Below the pieces are notes generated by a model. That model did no database searches. It was not told where the DNA came from and saw only the letters and a program-made list of their open reading frames with translations. From the NCBI RefSeq assembly GCF_963662255.1, contig NC_085050.1, positions 3,729,194-3,793,193 on the forward strand: a DNA stretch of 64,000 nt, read 5' to 3'. The DNA comes from Cinclus cinclus (lineage: Eukaryota > Chordata > Aves > Passeriformes > Cinclidae). Shown here in pieces: positions 21,954-34,200 of this stretch. How positions within the stretch are numbered: position 1 is the first letter of the stretch; each line of letters starts with the position of its first letter. Position numbers and translations under genes: made by a program.

Positions 21954-22399
21954 TCACTGGTCATTATTACATGATGTAGCTAAATAATCACAGCTAGGTA
22001 TTAGACAATAGCTACCAGGCCAGACTGAAAGTACAGATCGATCAATATGTTCTTCTTTGTGCACAAAAACTGTTGGCAGCAGTAGGCCAGAGGTTCCCTG
22101 CGATTCTTTCCCCCACAGAAATAAAGTCCCAGAAATAATGGCAAAAATCTGTTCTGAAAAACACTGAATATTCCAGAGCGGGAGGGCTGTGTGTGCTGCC
22201 TGGGCATTGCTGAGCAGCTGGCCATTGATGAATACTTGCTGTGGGAAGTGTTTTGGTGTTTTCTGCAGAAATAGGAGGCTCTGGTGAATCTGCAGAGTGC
22301 TGGTTCTCTGCAGTGAAAGGTGTGGTTTCTTCCCTGCACCTGGCAGCTGAAAAAGCATTGATCAATATAAATAATGATGAGGAGAATGAACAGTAGCAA
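21954..22399 (-). other. Minus-strand stretch open in three frames
   Basis: All three minus-strand frames stay open for more than 100 codons each (134, 132 and 107) across about 450 bases, so the open state reflects low stop density rather than one protected frame. No domain, signal peptide or repeated motif can be seen. It could be a transcribed non-coding segment or simply unusual composition. Confidence 0.15.
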
Positions 22400-22802
22400 T
22401 TGGCTTATTTCTGATTTTTCTTTTTTTGGAAAGATATTGTAAAACCCATGATAGGAACTATTATAAACCGTCAGCTCTTGCCCAGGGGATGTTGATCTTT
22501 TTCACTTTGACTCTTTTTGATGAGCGTGGTAGACAAATCATATTTTTCTTGTTTTCTGAGTCAGAATTTTGTCTCACCCTCGACTGCAGATACCTGCAGA
22601 GTGACAATTAGGTATTGGAATGAAAATATTTCTCTTCATAAATGATGGTACTTGTTGCACAACTGTGCTATAAATTTAATCATATTAATTCAAAATGTTA
22701 GTAACATGAGTAACTATTATTTATGCTTTGCAAGGTTTAGATTTTTTTTTTTTTTCTGCTTAACCACTGGGCTGCTGGTTCACTAAACTGGAAGAGGATA
22801 GA

Positions 22803-23034
22803 TTTAGATTAGATATTGGGAAGGAATTGTCCCCTGTGAGGGTGGGCAGGCCCTGGCACAGGGTACCCAGAGAAGCTGTGGCTGCCCCTGGATCCCTGGG
22901 AAGTGCCCAAGGCCAGGCTGGACATTGGGGCTTGGAGCACCCTGGGACAGTGGAAGGTGTCCCTGCCATGGCAGGGGAAGGAATGGGATGTTCTTTAAGG
23001 TCCCTTCCAGCCCAAACCATTCCACGAGTCCTTG
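22803..23034 (+). mobile_element. CR1 3' fragment, relatively young
   Basis: Plus-strand CR1 with long clean matches to the songbird-type tail: 'agatattgggaaggaattgt', 'ggccctggcacagggtaccc', 'agagaagctgtggctgcccc', 'ggcttggagcaccctgggac' and 'ggtcccttccagcccaaacc'. It is 5' truncated at about 22803 and ends near 23034. A T run (22742-22755) lies 50 bases upstream. Antisense open frames at 22760-23161 are shadows of this element. Confidence 0.95.
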
Positions 23035-24160
23035 TCGTGGGGTGATCCCACACCGGGTGCTCCCACTGAGGATCTTCATTCCTGAGGCTGCTGTGAAAGC
23101 AGCTCCATGAAAGCACTAAGGAGAGCTGTGGGACACATTCGTGGGTTTGAAACCACTTCACACAATCCCTTCTCTGATACTGCTGGAGTGAGGTAAGATT
23201 TGGTAACGCCCTAATGGAACTAGGAATTCTAAATAATTGTGTTTCATTTGATTCCTCCCAAATCTCTACATTTTCCCATCACGCACCAAATTATCCCTGA
23301 AACAATTTGCTGTAGGTGCCTGGTTTGCCATCTCCCAGATGATAAACTAGGAGCAGGATGAATAGTTTTATCATGTTTTCATGATTGTTCTTTTTATCCT
23401 TTCTCTTGTCATTGCATTCCTATTCAGAACATCATAGTTCTAAAATAAGCCACATTGTAAACTACCTGCAGTGGTCACCTCAGGATAATCTCTCTCTTAA
23501 GGCATGTTTTGTATTCTTTAATTACCAAAGAGAATTTAAATTGTGAAAGGGCAAGAAAATGCACAGTGAAAATCTGATTTTATATTTTGAATTTAATCAG
23601 AGCAACTCAGTGCTGACCTTCAATGGCTCTTCTTAATATCCTGGATGAGTTCTATGACTGTGAGATTGCCAAGTCTTTTATGAAGGTCACAGTCATGAAG
23701 TTACTGAGGGACTAAAACCCACAGCTGTATTTAATATTTTAAAGATGGTTTTCTTTCCAATGTGAGTAAAAGACTGAATTGACAAGCTTTCTAGCATGGT
23801 GACTTCTCTTTGGCAGCTATACATTAGGCCATTTTGTAGAGCAAATTGAATATCAAAGTATGTGATAGAAAAAAAAAATATTTTAACTTAAAAATTAATT
23901 CATCCTATAATAAGAATTTAAATATTTTGCATTTTTTTTCCCCTCCGGTTACTTTCAGGTATGTATTGACAATTCTCTTGAAGATTATGCAGATTTGCAG
24001 TCCAGTTATAATTATGGTGGGAAATTAAACCAGTGCTGCTCAATATATGAAATGTGGTGACTTAAAATCTGAAAAAAATATTGCAGGAGGCCTTGTAATT
24101 AATAAAGAATTATGAAAATACTCAGATCAGAATAACTTAGGGAATTTTGAATATACAAAA
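23035..24160. other. AT-rich DNA, no gene seen
   Basis: The first 130 bases after the CR1 are GC-moderate; the rest is low GC. Open frames are short and intron-like. Confidence 0.5.
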
Positions 24161-24327
24161 TCATTATTATTATTACTTATTATTGCTATTATTATTTTTA
24201 TTGTCTGATAATATTACAGGAAACACTATATATATAACATTATATGTATACATATAATGCTATATATATGTTTGTGTGTATATATATGTATATATATATA
24301 TATATATATTTATTTATTTATTTATGC
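24161..24327 (+). repeat. (ATT)n and (TA)n compound microsatellite
   Basis: 24161-24203 is an imperfect ATT/TTA array. 24226-24327 is TA-rich with ATGTA interruptions and ends in (TTTA)n. Likely polymorphic in length. The apparent Y- and I-rich open frame across it is an artefact. Confidence 0.95.
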
Positions 24328-24605
24328 CTTAAAAGATTAATGGAGCTTTGGGGTTCTTCTTGTGCTTTTTACATGCATTGGTATACATACATTGAAGATT
24401 ACCTCTCCTATGAAACCCTTTGTTGTGTTGCTTATAAATTGTCATTTTTTTGGCTGTAGATTACAACCCCAAAGGAGTCCAGCTTCCTACTGTTCCCTTC
24501 TTCTTTGTCTCTGGAATTATTTTGGACCCTGGTAGTTCGTTGTCACTGAGTTTAACATTTGCATAATTACAGCTCTACCTGCATTTTTTTTGTTACCTCG
24601 TGCAG

Positions 24606-24758
24606 AAATGTTTCAATGACAACATCACATGCTCTAAGAGAGCAAGACTCCAGTAAGTCAATCCAGAAAGCTCGTCCTGTTGTCCTGCACAATAATTCAA
24701 GGGAAACAAAGCAAATCAAAGAGAAGACATTTATAGAGGCTTTAAGAAAAATGTCCCG
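24606..24758 (+). CDS. Best candidate coding exon in the window, unrecognised protein
   Basis: A T-rich tract ends 'cctcgtgcag' at 24605, giving a good acceptor. The following 153 nt are open in phase 2 (1 nt, 50 codons, 2 nt) and end at a moderate donor CCG|GTATAA. The frame starts NVSMTTSHALREQDSSKS and later contains RPVVLHNNSRE and EKTFIEALRKM. It is rich in S, K, R, E and Q, with no Cys, Trp or Tyr, unlike the F/L/C/Y-rich translations of nearby intron. If the donor is skipped the frame runs on to a stop at 24811-24813, with AATAAA signals at 24899 and 24994, so a terminal exon is also possible. An internal GTAAGT at 24653 is a third option. No domain is recognised; the content suggests a disordered or coiled segment. 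Confidence 0.33.
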
Positions 24759-24898
24759 GTATAATCATAAATTTTCTAAATTCTGTTTTGTGTTGAACCT
24801 GACTGTGATTTAGAAGTAGACAATTGCTGCATTTAGTGATCTAAAGCTGTACTGTTTGAGGAGTTAACGCTGTAAAATGCAAAAAAAAGTTGTAATTA

Positions 24899-24999
24899 AA
24901 TAAAAAAGAAGTCAGAAACCCATATAATGCACATTTGTGTAGTGTGGTATGTTTTACATCAGTATTACTGCTGTAAAAGCTGAGCATGGACACAATAAA
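24899..24999 (+). terminator. Two AATAAA polyadenylation-type hexamers
   Basis: Canonical AATAAA words lie at 24899-24904 and 24994-24999, 86 and 181 bases past the stop of the read-through form of the 24606 open segment. AATAAA is common in AT-rich DNA, so these matter only if that segment proves to be a terminal exon. Confidence 0.15.
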
Positions 25000-25019
25000 A
25001 ATTGTGTATTGCTGGTTTA

Positions 25020-26690
25020 GAACTTAGAAGTATTAAAGGCTTAAGAATTAGAATTTTATTAAAATTATATTCCTAATTATATGGCCCACACCAAAAATAC
25101 TTCAATTACTTTTTACTTAGGAATTTGGTTTTGGTATTTGTAGCAGAGAGATTCTTGTTTGCCACACAAACTCAGAACAAAATCTTCTGCAGTTGGATGG
25201 TGCTCAAATATTAAGAGATTCCTTCACTTTACTTAGAAATTACCCAGTGCTTCAGTTACACAATGGAAATTTATTTATTTATTGATTGGGAAGATCAGAG
25301 TGGTTTATCAACATCCTGTACAAAACAGATTAAGCCATGAATTCAGCTCGAGGTAATCTGGATGTTCAAATACAGGCTGAGCACGATGTTGACAGGGACA
25401 GCCAGGATGAGTGGGGGGATGTAGGATACTTGGAAAGAAAATTCCCTGCATAAAAAAAGTAAATTTGAACTATTTGGCCAATGCTTGAAGTTAATGAATG
25501 TCACCAAATGAGTGAGTGATACCTAATAACATTTAATGAGTCTTTCTCTGTTGAGGCAGGCAGGGAAAATGTTTGGGGGTTATGGCTTTCCCCCAGCTCC
25601 TGACAGGCTGCGTGCACGGAAGTCCTCAGACCAAGGCGAGATAGAACGAGGTGCCTCCAAATCCTTACAGCTTCTGTGATGTGCTTTTCTGTGATAGTTC
25701 TGAGCAGCGGGACGAGGAAAGCCTTGTAAATTTATAAATATCAAACTTATGAATTAGAAGTGCTCACTTTGATAGAGTTTTCTTTCACTCAGTGTCCCTG
25801 CCGCTTTGAAGTTTAAGGCAGTCGATAATAAAAGAGATTTTTTTTTTCCTCCTCTAATCACTGTTTCTGACAAATTCAGAACTGATGGAATATGTCATTA
25901 AGAAAGAAAGAAAGTAAAAAGAACAAGCAGAACCACTGCTTTGTGCCATTAAGGTGTTTTTTGTTTTTTGTTTTTTTTAACTTGGGTGACATTTTGGGGA
26001 TAGGCTACAATTATTTGTTGAATACTGTGCTTTGGAGTTGAAGAAGAAAGAGATGTTCTCTCATTCTTTTGTTCTCCAGTGTTGATGATAATATTCAGTA
26101 CATGTTCTTTTATTTCCCTTTGATATCTTGTTATTTGTATACATCTCTATTTGATCAGCTAAAGTATTGCTGCTTATTTTACCTCCTTAACCTACTTTGC
26201 CTCTAGAAATTTCTAACTGCCCTCACATGCTCCTGACTCCAGGACACTCTTTGCCTTTTTCCACTTCCTTCCTCTTGGTTTTAGTTCTGATTATCCACAT
26301 AAACAGCTTTGTTGCTATTTTGTATTACAAAACTAAGACGAATTAGCCCACTGAGATCTGCTTTTCTTTTTTTTTCCTCTGGTTCTGTGGGACTTTTTTT
26401 GGCTATTTAAGGCTGTAACACTTCTCTGCAGGGTTGCAAAATAAATCTTACCCAGTTAACTTTCCCAACCCTTCAGCCAAAGGCAGTGAAGAGCCCGTGT
26501 TGTAGAAATGGAAATACCAAAAAAAAAAAAAAAAAGTAAAACATTAGGCTATCAAATACATCAATTTCTCCCATAAGGTAATTTGCCATTTATTGTTACT
26601 AGCTGGGCAGACAGTTAATAACCCTAAGGAAGAGTAGAAGAAAAAGTGCTTTTCTCTCCTTTAGTGTGTTAGTTGTCTGTGTGAGAACAT
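25020..26690. other. AT-rich DNA, no gene seen
   Basis: Unique low-GC sequence with T-rich tracts (25838, 25957-25980) and a 17-base A run (26519-26535). No recognised transposon. A short CpG-containing patch at 25610-25720 ('gcgtgcacgg', 'aaggcgagatagaacgag') has no open frame. Confidence 0.5.
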
Positions 26691-26804
26691 GAAAGGGACC
26701 TTAAATGTGGGGTTCCACCCCCTGCCATGGGCAGTGACACCTTCCACAATCCCAGGTTGCTCCAAGCCCCATCCAGCCTGGCCTGGAACGCTTCCAGGGG
26801 TGGG
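26691..26804 (-). mobile_element. CR1 3' fragment
   Basis: 'aagggaccttaaatgtgggg', 'ttccaccccctgccatgggc', 'cccaggttgctccaagcccc' and 'atccagcctggcctggaacg' are reverse-complement CR1 blocks. The final tail octamers are missing on the left. Confidence 0.9.
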
Positions 26805-29031
26805 ACTTACTTAAAGTAATGCACAGTCCTGCATTAGTGTATTGGTGTTTTACACTGCAAAAGAAAAGAGACAAAAATACTCAGAAGAGTGTAAAAGCAC
26901 TCTTTCTCTTCTCTTAGAGCTTTGCTTGAAATCCAGTGAAATCACTGAAGTGCAAGATGCACATGTGAAAATAGGGAAGGTGTCTGGGGATCACCGAGAT
27001 CAGCAGAGCTCCTTGAAGCTACAGTTTGTGATCTTTCATTGGATTGATCCAATTTCCAGTTGCTCGTGTCCAAGTCGAGTTGGGGATAGGGAGGAGATTC
27101 ATGGTGCTTTGCCTTGCTTAAATCACTGAACCAAAATTTTCTTTCAAGCAGGAGGCAGGCTTGAACCACAATTGCTCCTTTCAGCCATCATTTATCATGA
27201 TAAAGAGAAATATCACATAACAGAGAGCTTGAATTACCAGTACTATATGTACAAAGAAATAAGGGTGAGATAGAGAGTCTGTTGAACTCCTTTAATCTTT
27301 GCTCAGAAAAAAATCCATGCACCTTGAAAGTGCATTTTTTAGTTCATCTTTGTGTTCCCTGCTATTCTGCTTCTCTACTTGAAACTATTTGTACCATATA
27401 TAATAACATAATTGTTTAATTTTATGATAATTTTTTTGCATTCAAAATTGTACTCAAGTTTCTGCAGGAACTGGTACACTTGTAGCAATAGGAGGTTGTG
27501 GAAATATTTCAGAATAAAACAGAGCAAAATTATTGTTGTTTTTATTCATGACTTTTGAAAGGTTTGTTGTTTTTTTTTTTTTTCTCCTCTTCTGCCGTTG
27601 AACTGGGTACTTGTAGTGGAATGGCAGAAAGATATAATTTAATCAAAAAGAACATGCTATGTTGAAAGTGACTTCAAAGCTGTGATTAAATGTATTTACA
27701 ATAATTAGTTTCAAAGCATTCTAATTCCTAGCAATGTTTGAAGAATTCAGCATCTAATGAAGTAAAATAAATTGCACACCACTTTGTTCATCGAATAACC
27801 AATTTTCTTCTCCTAACCACCATTTATCAACAGAGCCTTTCACCAGAAAACTTCTCAGCCTTCCTTTAAATAAAGTCAGCCCCAAGCACACTCCTTGTAC
27901 CCCCTCCCACACACACACACACAAAATGGGCTCGATTATAACACCCTGGTTGGATTATAATGTACAAAACCCACTAGTTAAATTTGGATTAAGAGTTGAA
28001 TCAAGAGAAGGGAAATGTTCTGCTATATTTTGCTTTAAAGGACTCCTGATAATATCAATGGAAGAAGACAAATCACAAATCACATTTCTCAGATTGTCTT
28101 TGCTGATATTCTCAAATAATGCTTAATTGAGATGTTCCATGTGCTACATAATGTGAACTGTAATTTTTTGAGAAGGAAAGAGGAAATTTTGTATTTGTCA
28201 TCGTTGATTTGTAGCAGATCAATAGTGTTTTGGATGACGGAAGTCAAAAATACAGTATTTATATACCCACAAGTAATCTCCCTGGCAGTGAAAATAATCT
28301 CACATTTTGACCAAAGGATGTGAGCTATCATGTGATTTCCCCCACCAGAAACACATTTCAGCAGCAGCAAGAACATGTAGGGTTTTTTAGAGAAAAATGG
28401 AGATGTGTTCATGTTTGTGCAGCAGGAAAAGGGATTAGTTGGTGATCTCATAGCCTGGCTTGCTTGTTTTTATATATTTCAAGTATAATGAGCAAGTAAA
28501 TTTGCTTGAAATGGTTCTGGAATAGAGATGATTTTTGGTACAAGTGATGTAGCAGCTCTTCTGCCTCTTGTCCCTTTGGAAATGCAAAAGACTGAGCTAG
28601 AGCTGGACTTCTTGTAGAACTGGGAGAATTCAGCGCATAGGAAATCCCTGATGCTGCTGGCACCTCAAAAACAGAAGGAAAAAAATAAAAAATGAAAGAT
28701 ACTTGGTTGTTCCTAGTGAGCCTGAAGTTATTAAGGTCCTTCATTTGGGTTTAATTTCTTACTGCCTTTTGAGATCATGCTGGATTATTTTTCCCGAAGT
28801 AGGAATGTAGTAGAGTTACTAAGTGCTCAGTAATTTAACAAGAAACCACTGTGCCCATTAGTCTTCCTGTTTTAGAATCAAAATAATTCACTAAGTTTAT
28901 TCTACTGCAGTCTGTAGCATTTCTTAAAGATCTGTACACCTTGAAGACGTAGGATCAAGGAAGGAAAATACCCAACTTCTTCCTTCTCCAGTTTGATATT
29001 TTTCCTTTCTTAGAGGACTGGACCCAGCATT
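26805..29031. other. AT-rich DNA with one weak exon-like segment
   Basis: A pyrimidine-rich acceptor 'ttctcttctcttag' ends at 26917. The following 62 nt are open in one frame (LCLKSSEITEVQDAHVKIGK) up to a weak GTGTCT donor at 26980, in a phase that does not match the other candidates. A short (CA)n lies at 27908-27924. The remainder holds T runs and intron-like open frames. Confidence 0.4.
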
Positions 29032-29040
29032 TACTCTTCC

Positions 29041-29078
29041 ATTTAGTTATTTATTTAGTTACTTAGTTATTTAGCTAC
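29041..29078 (+). repeat. Short imperfect period-8 tandem repeat
   Basis: About four to five copies of a TTTAGTTA-like unit. Too short to be informative beyond possible length variation. Confidence 0.7.
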
Positions 29079-29560
29079 ATTAGAATTTGTCTAGGTGTAT
29101 TTGTGTCACAGTTCCTACAGGGGCTGTCTAAATGTGGAGTTTTCATGCTCTCTGTGCACACACTCGTGACCAATGTCTGTAATTATTCCTGGGCCTATTA
29201 ACTTGAATAACAGAATTTTATGAGTGATGTAGTTGGAGTAAGTGTTTACTGTATTAGGCAGGTGCTGTAGAACAATTCAGAATATACCAGAAGATTAATT
29301 TAATAGCAATTTTGAGAAACAGTATGACTTATTTATTGCTAAAGACCACAACATATCAACATGAGCTTGCATCCACTTTTAAAATGTTAATTTCCAGTCT
29401 CTGGGAAACTGGAGGCAATATTTCAGCAACTTTCCTCTATAATTTTCCATTTTTAATGAGTATTGTGCAGGGACGTTGTAAACCCCCTGGGAATATTTTG
29501 GATATTCATGGATTAATCTGTGATATAACATTTCAGTTAGATAAAGTTATGAATAAGCAG

Positions 29561-29609
29561 TATATATATGTGTATATTTATGTGTGTGTGTGTGTGTGTT
29601 TGTGTGTTA
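29561..29609 (+). repeat. (TA)n(TG)n microsatellite
   Basis: A TA block with TGTA interruptions passes directly into about ten TG units. The VCVCVC stretch of the overlapping open frame is a repeat artefact. Confidence 0.96.
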
Positions 29610-32528
29610 GATACGATAATGTAAATAAACATACCATAGTAATTAGGTTTTATTACCAGATGTAGGCAGAAAAATAAACGGAGGTAACAGAGCAATAATG
29701 GCCCAAATGAATGAAATTCAGGAAATTAAGAACTGGAAGGAGAGGCTCTGTCAGTGGTCTGGATTGCTTACTGCCATTCTGTGTTGATTAGTCAGTGTGC
29801 ACTAGTTATTGGAGAAATCCCAGCAATAAATACAGAGTTTACCTGCTCTTCACTGAGGACATGAAGGATTAGAGCTTTATTTTCTTATAAAATTGTAATG
29901 AATGGTCTTAACAGACCTTGTTATTGTTGTGGTATTAATTGTTACTGCAACGCTGGACAAGGCCTTGAATGCATAAGAGGAAACACACCCTGTAAAAGTT
30001 GTTCTTATTCAGCTTTGAAAGCTTTGGTTTCTCTGTTGCTGTGCAGAAATTTTAAGATTATTCTTGGCTATTCCATACTTTTGTTTTGATTTTTTTGCTT
30101 CCTGTATAGAAAATACATTCTGTTCTGCTCTACTGAATTATCAGACTTAAATATATATGCATATATACATATATACATGTACACCCATGGAAGCTGCTGT
30201 CTCTCTATTCCCAGCTCTGGAAGAAACCTGGTGAACTAGACTTTATTTTTTTCTGCAATTCAATCTGCCCAAAGAATTGCACAGATTCCTTGGATAACAG
30301 TTTCTAATAAGATTCCCACGACTTTCTGAAAACACAGAACAGCACAGGGAACAGGAGGTGTCTAGGAGGAAAATTTATCCATGGAACAAGTGTGAAGTGA
30401 TTTTTGCCTAGAATGCTTCCCCAGCCTGAGCTAAATCATGGCTTGTAAGGGAAGAAGAGAATGAAAATGAAAATGCATTTGTTAAAAAGTCAGGGGACAA
30501 GTTTTATTTCCATGCTTCTTGTGCAGGTATAAAAGTGTACATGATGGGCACAGTTCTGAACTGTTGTGGATAACTGGATACTGCTACTCTCTGTTAAGTT
30601 TTTGGTAACTAAATCCAAATTTTTATCAGGATACATAAAAAGTGTTCTCATTGCTTCATGTCTAAGGTGGTTCTGTACATGTATTCTTCAAATTCATTCA
30701 GGCTGACTTAATGTCATATTTGGGAAATTGAAGCAAATACAGTTTGTTTTTCCTGAAATTTAAAGTTTACTGTTATATCAGCTATTTTTTTTCTTTAGAA
30801 AAATACACCTTTATTGAAAAACATAAAAGCACAGAGATGTGCAATGAAAAGTGTTTGCAAATGTCTTTACTCCTTTGTTGCTTTTTAGCATATTCACATG
30901 GTGTTTTCCTTTAGTGAGTCAATGGATTTTTTTATTTCTTTGGGTTATTGAGCAGCATCAGAAACAAGTTATAAAGAACTTGAAAAGTTCAAAGGAGACT
31001 TTTCGGGGTGTCTGATCCCCCTTTATGTTCAGAGATGGTGTTCAAGGTTATGAGGAGTTTACAACACTGAACCCCTTGGTTTTATATTGTATTTCTGCTT
31101 TTTTTTTTTGTATAAAAGCTGAGTTGTATCATTAATGCTGTCCTGGAAAGTGCTAAATTGATATTTTGTGGTGATTAGGATTGCTTTAGAGCATGGCCAG
31201 GAAAGGGAAGAACATATTTTTGGGGACCAAGAGCTCTGAGCTTCATGACCTCCTGTCAGATAATTTTCCTCAAAGATTAGGAAAGAAAATTGGTGAGATG
31301 GGACTCAGTCAATGTATTCGTGATCTTAACACAATCTCTCAGGCTGTGTAAATCTGTATAAATCAGCACTCTCACAGAAAACCCAAGTCTTAGACAAATT
31401 ACATTATTTTCTTGTTAGTCTTCATACATGTAATAAACCCTTTTGATTTTCTACTGGACATATATAATATATATCCTAGGATAAATGCTTTTATTTCTAA
31501 GAATGCAGAATTTTGGTCTCCTAGCTCTACTCTTCCCTTCTCTTCCTCCAACATAATCTTTTGGGGTTTGGTTTGCTGGGTTTTACTTTTTCAAAAGTAT
31601 TTTGTTCTATATTGATTTATGTAGCACAGACATAAACTCGAGAAAAGTATGGACACCTCTGCAAGAGCCCTTTAACCTGAAACTCCCTGGCTCTCAGTCA
31701 CCTTGAGAGCTCCAAAATATATATCTTCAATTTCCCTATTCCTCCAACTCAGTTGCTTCCTCTTAGAGCTGTTTCCTTCTCTCCAGATCCACTTCCAGGC
31801 CCCAGCTGTTCCCAGTGGAAGTTGGAGGTGATGGGGTGAGGCTCAGCACTGTTGTTGGAGCTGCTCTCACAGGATTGAGAGAAATTACTCCAAGACAAGA
31901 CGTAGGAATTTACTTTTTGGTGTACAGCTGAGAAATAGCAACCAGAGGGAAGAGGTTTGTTGGAAGTCGTGGTCCAGTTTTATTTACAGAACAGTAAAAT
32001 CATCGGTAATGATTGAAAGGAGTAGCTAATAGGTAATGATTCCAAGAAAGATAAATAAAGAACTCTTGGTTTACTGGTTTTTTCTTCTTACAATTCTGTT
32101 TTTGTACAGAAAAAGAAAGCAGATTGTCTTTGACTACTTTAGCAATGTTAAAAAAGAAGTAATTATTTTAACATGTATAAAAACAAATATAGAAATAAAG
32201 GCAAGTACTGGCTAGATGAACAAGGGTAGTTTTATGGGATTTTTTTTTCCCTTTTTTTATGTAAAAGGCAAACCCTACTTGTCACTCTGCTGTTGGATTT
32301 TACAGAAAGGAGATCCGTTTTGCTGATTACAAATTTAAATCTTAACAACACTGGAGTTGTTTGAGGAAAACTTAGGAAAATTAATAATCTGTGAAGGTTT
32401 CAGGCCCTCTTGTTTCTGAAAATCAGCAAGCTAACCTTCATTCCTCAAGTTATACTGTAGATCAGAAAAACAAAAATACAATTATTTTCAAAGGTCATCC
32501 TAAAGTAAGAACAAATAAAAAAATAATG
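29610..32528. other. AT-rich DNA, no gene seen
   Basis: A three-kilobase low-GC interval. 30149-30182 is a short TA/CATA tract. No transposon or convincing frame recognised. Confidence 0.5.
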
Positions 32529-32529
32529 C

Positions 32530-32562
<33 letters not shown>

Positions 32563-32567
32563 TATAT
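32529..32567 (+). repeat. (TA)n(CA)n microsatellite
   Basis: About ten TA units join directly to about seven CA units, then ATATAT. Confidence 0.96.
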
Positions 32568-33627
32568 TTTCATGACAAATATACTCAGTGGTGTATGAGC
32601 CTATAGCATCTCCAGATTGTTGTGTGTAAATGACAGTGTTGCCCTCAGGTTGTTATTGAGTCTAACCTTGGATATTTGGATATAATCACCAAAACTCATA
32701 ATACAGACACTCCTGACTATTGCAAGGTCTGGTGATAACTGTGAATGTCTTTGTATCTGGAATTCTTTATTCTGGCTTCTGTAAGTCTTTGAACAGGTAA
32801 GGTGAAAGATGTGGAAAATCTGAAAAACAATGGACCATAAATGATAGAGGGACATTAATAATTAAATGCATTGCAAGTAAAAAAAAAAAAAAAATCCGCT
32901 ACAGCAATTCTTAATGATGCCTTCCATGGATCATTTAAGTAGATGAATTTCAAGTGCAACCATTTGTGCCAAACAAGGTTAAAATGGCTAAAAGAGTGAC
33001 TATATTTTAATGTGCTCTAAAGGAATTAAAAGCGACCAGCAGTCCATAAAAAATATCATCCTTCAGTTCAGAATGCTCTGGCCATTTCCAGGGGAAGGTT
33101 TAGTCAATCCCAGGGCAATAACTTAACTCTGTGGTGCTGCAGTGAAGGTTGATGCAACTGTAGAACTGAGGCTTCTCAGTTCAAATTCCAGTGTTGCACA
33201 TTCCTTTAGCCAGAACTGAAGTTTCTTCACTCTTTAAAGATGTATTATATTTTAAACTTTTCTATTTACTTCATTCACTTAATATACAGCTAATTTGTCT
33301 AATTGCTGGTGGTGTGGTTTTCAGTATTTAGTTTATTGAAAGGGATATACCACATCCATTTACTTTGTTTATCTCCACATTTGCAAATAATTGACAATAA
33401 ATAGTGGTTAGTGTTATATGTTTCATTCCAGCATTGCAGTTAACCCCTCGACTGTCAGGATTTTGCTGATGCACAGTGTTTTTATGTGTTGCACTGCTTC
33501 AACACTCTGAGCTCACCAATAGTTTTGTCCTCCCTGTAGTAATTTAATTGATTAAAACCCATCGACAGCAATTCAGTCCAGATATTTGATTACCTGTATG
33601 TTGAAAGAGAACGTGGCCTGAATGTGG

Positions 33628-33631
<4 letters not shown>
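32568..33631. other. AT-rich DNA, no gene seen
   Basis: Low-GC unique DNA with a 16-base A run at 32879-32894. No open frame of interest. Confidence 0.5.
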
Positions 33632-33658
<27 letters not shown>

Positions 33659-33680
33659 GTTTTTTTTTTTTTTTTTTGTT
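33632..33680 (+). repeat. Long poly-T tract
   Basis: A 27-base T run, one G, then about 18 more T. It could be the antisense tail of a retrocopy to its right, but no AATAAA on the minus strand and no recognisable gene copy support that. Confidence 0.95.
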
Positions 33681-33719
33681 TAATAAATGGTTTTAGAATT
33701 GGATTTAAGTCTCAGGTTC

Positions 33720-34200
33720 AGATGAGTTGCAGCTCTTGGAGTGGGACAGATTGTGTTATCACAGAGAAATTCACCGTTTGGTGTCCCAGCCATTGCACCC
33801 CTCCCAGGCAGAGGAGTTGCAGTGCTGTGTGTAGAGCTGGCACAAGTGTGGTCCCATCCTTCAGGTCAGGGGCCCTGCCAGTCCCTGCAGCTGAGAAATC
33901 GCGTGGGGCAACGGGCTTCACTTGGTGGGAGTCCAGAAAGGGAAAAAACACTTGGCCAGAGCAGAGTGAACATAGAAGTGAAGCTGGGTGATCCATCCTC
34001 CTTCACCTTCCTCCCCTCTGATCCCATCTTTATCTCTCCTCTCCTTTGTGCAGAACCCTGTGCTTGCTTTGGAAAGAGGAACATTTTTTCAATTCCAGTT
34101 CTTCCTAATCAAATTTAACCAGCAGGAAAGAAAGGAGTTTTCTCACAAGTTTCTTAGGAGCAACACGAAGTGGGGAGGAGTCAGTCTCACAGAGTGAGAA
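33720..34200. other. GC-moderate patch with overlapping open frames
   Basis: About 480 bases that are distinctly less AT-rich than their surroundings and open in several frames on both strands. A strong acceptor 'tctcctctcctttgtgcag' ends at 34053. The next frame is open for about 48 codons to a stop at 34195-34197 and begins NPVLALERGTFFQFQ. No donor, domain or family is evident. The patch might be an unrecognised transposon remnant, an exon or regulatory DNA. Confidence 0.2.

Noticed and set aside
24653..24658. GTAAGT inside the 24606 open segment as the exon's true donor
   Set aside because: Perfect intron-side consensus, but it would make a 47-nt exon ending in A, discard the protein-like remainder and leave in another phase; kept only as an alternative.
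28089..28451. 120-codon minus-strand frame
   Set aside because: Composition is that of translated AT-rich DNA (I, F, L, S, C), the plus strand is also open, and no splice or start context supports it.
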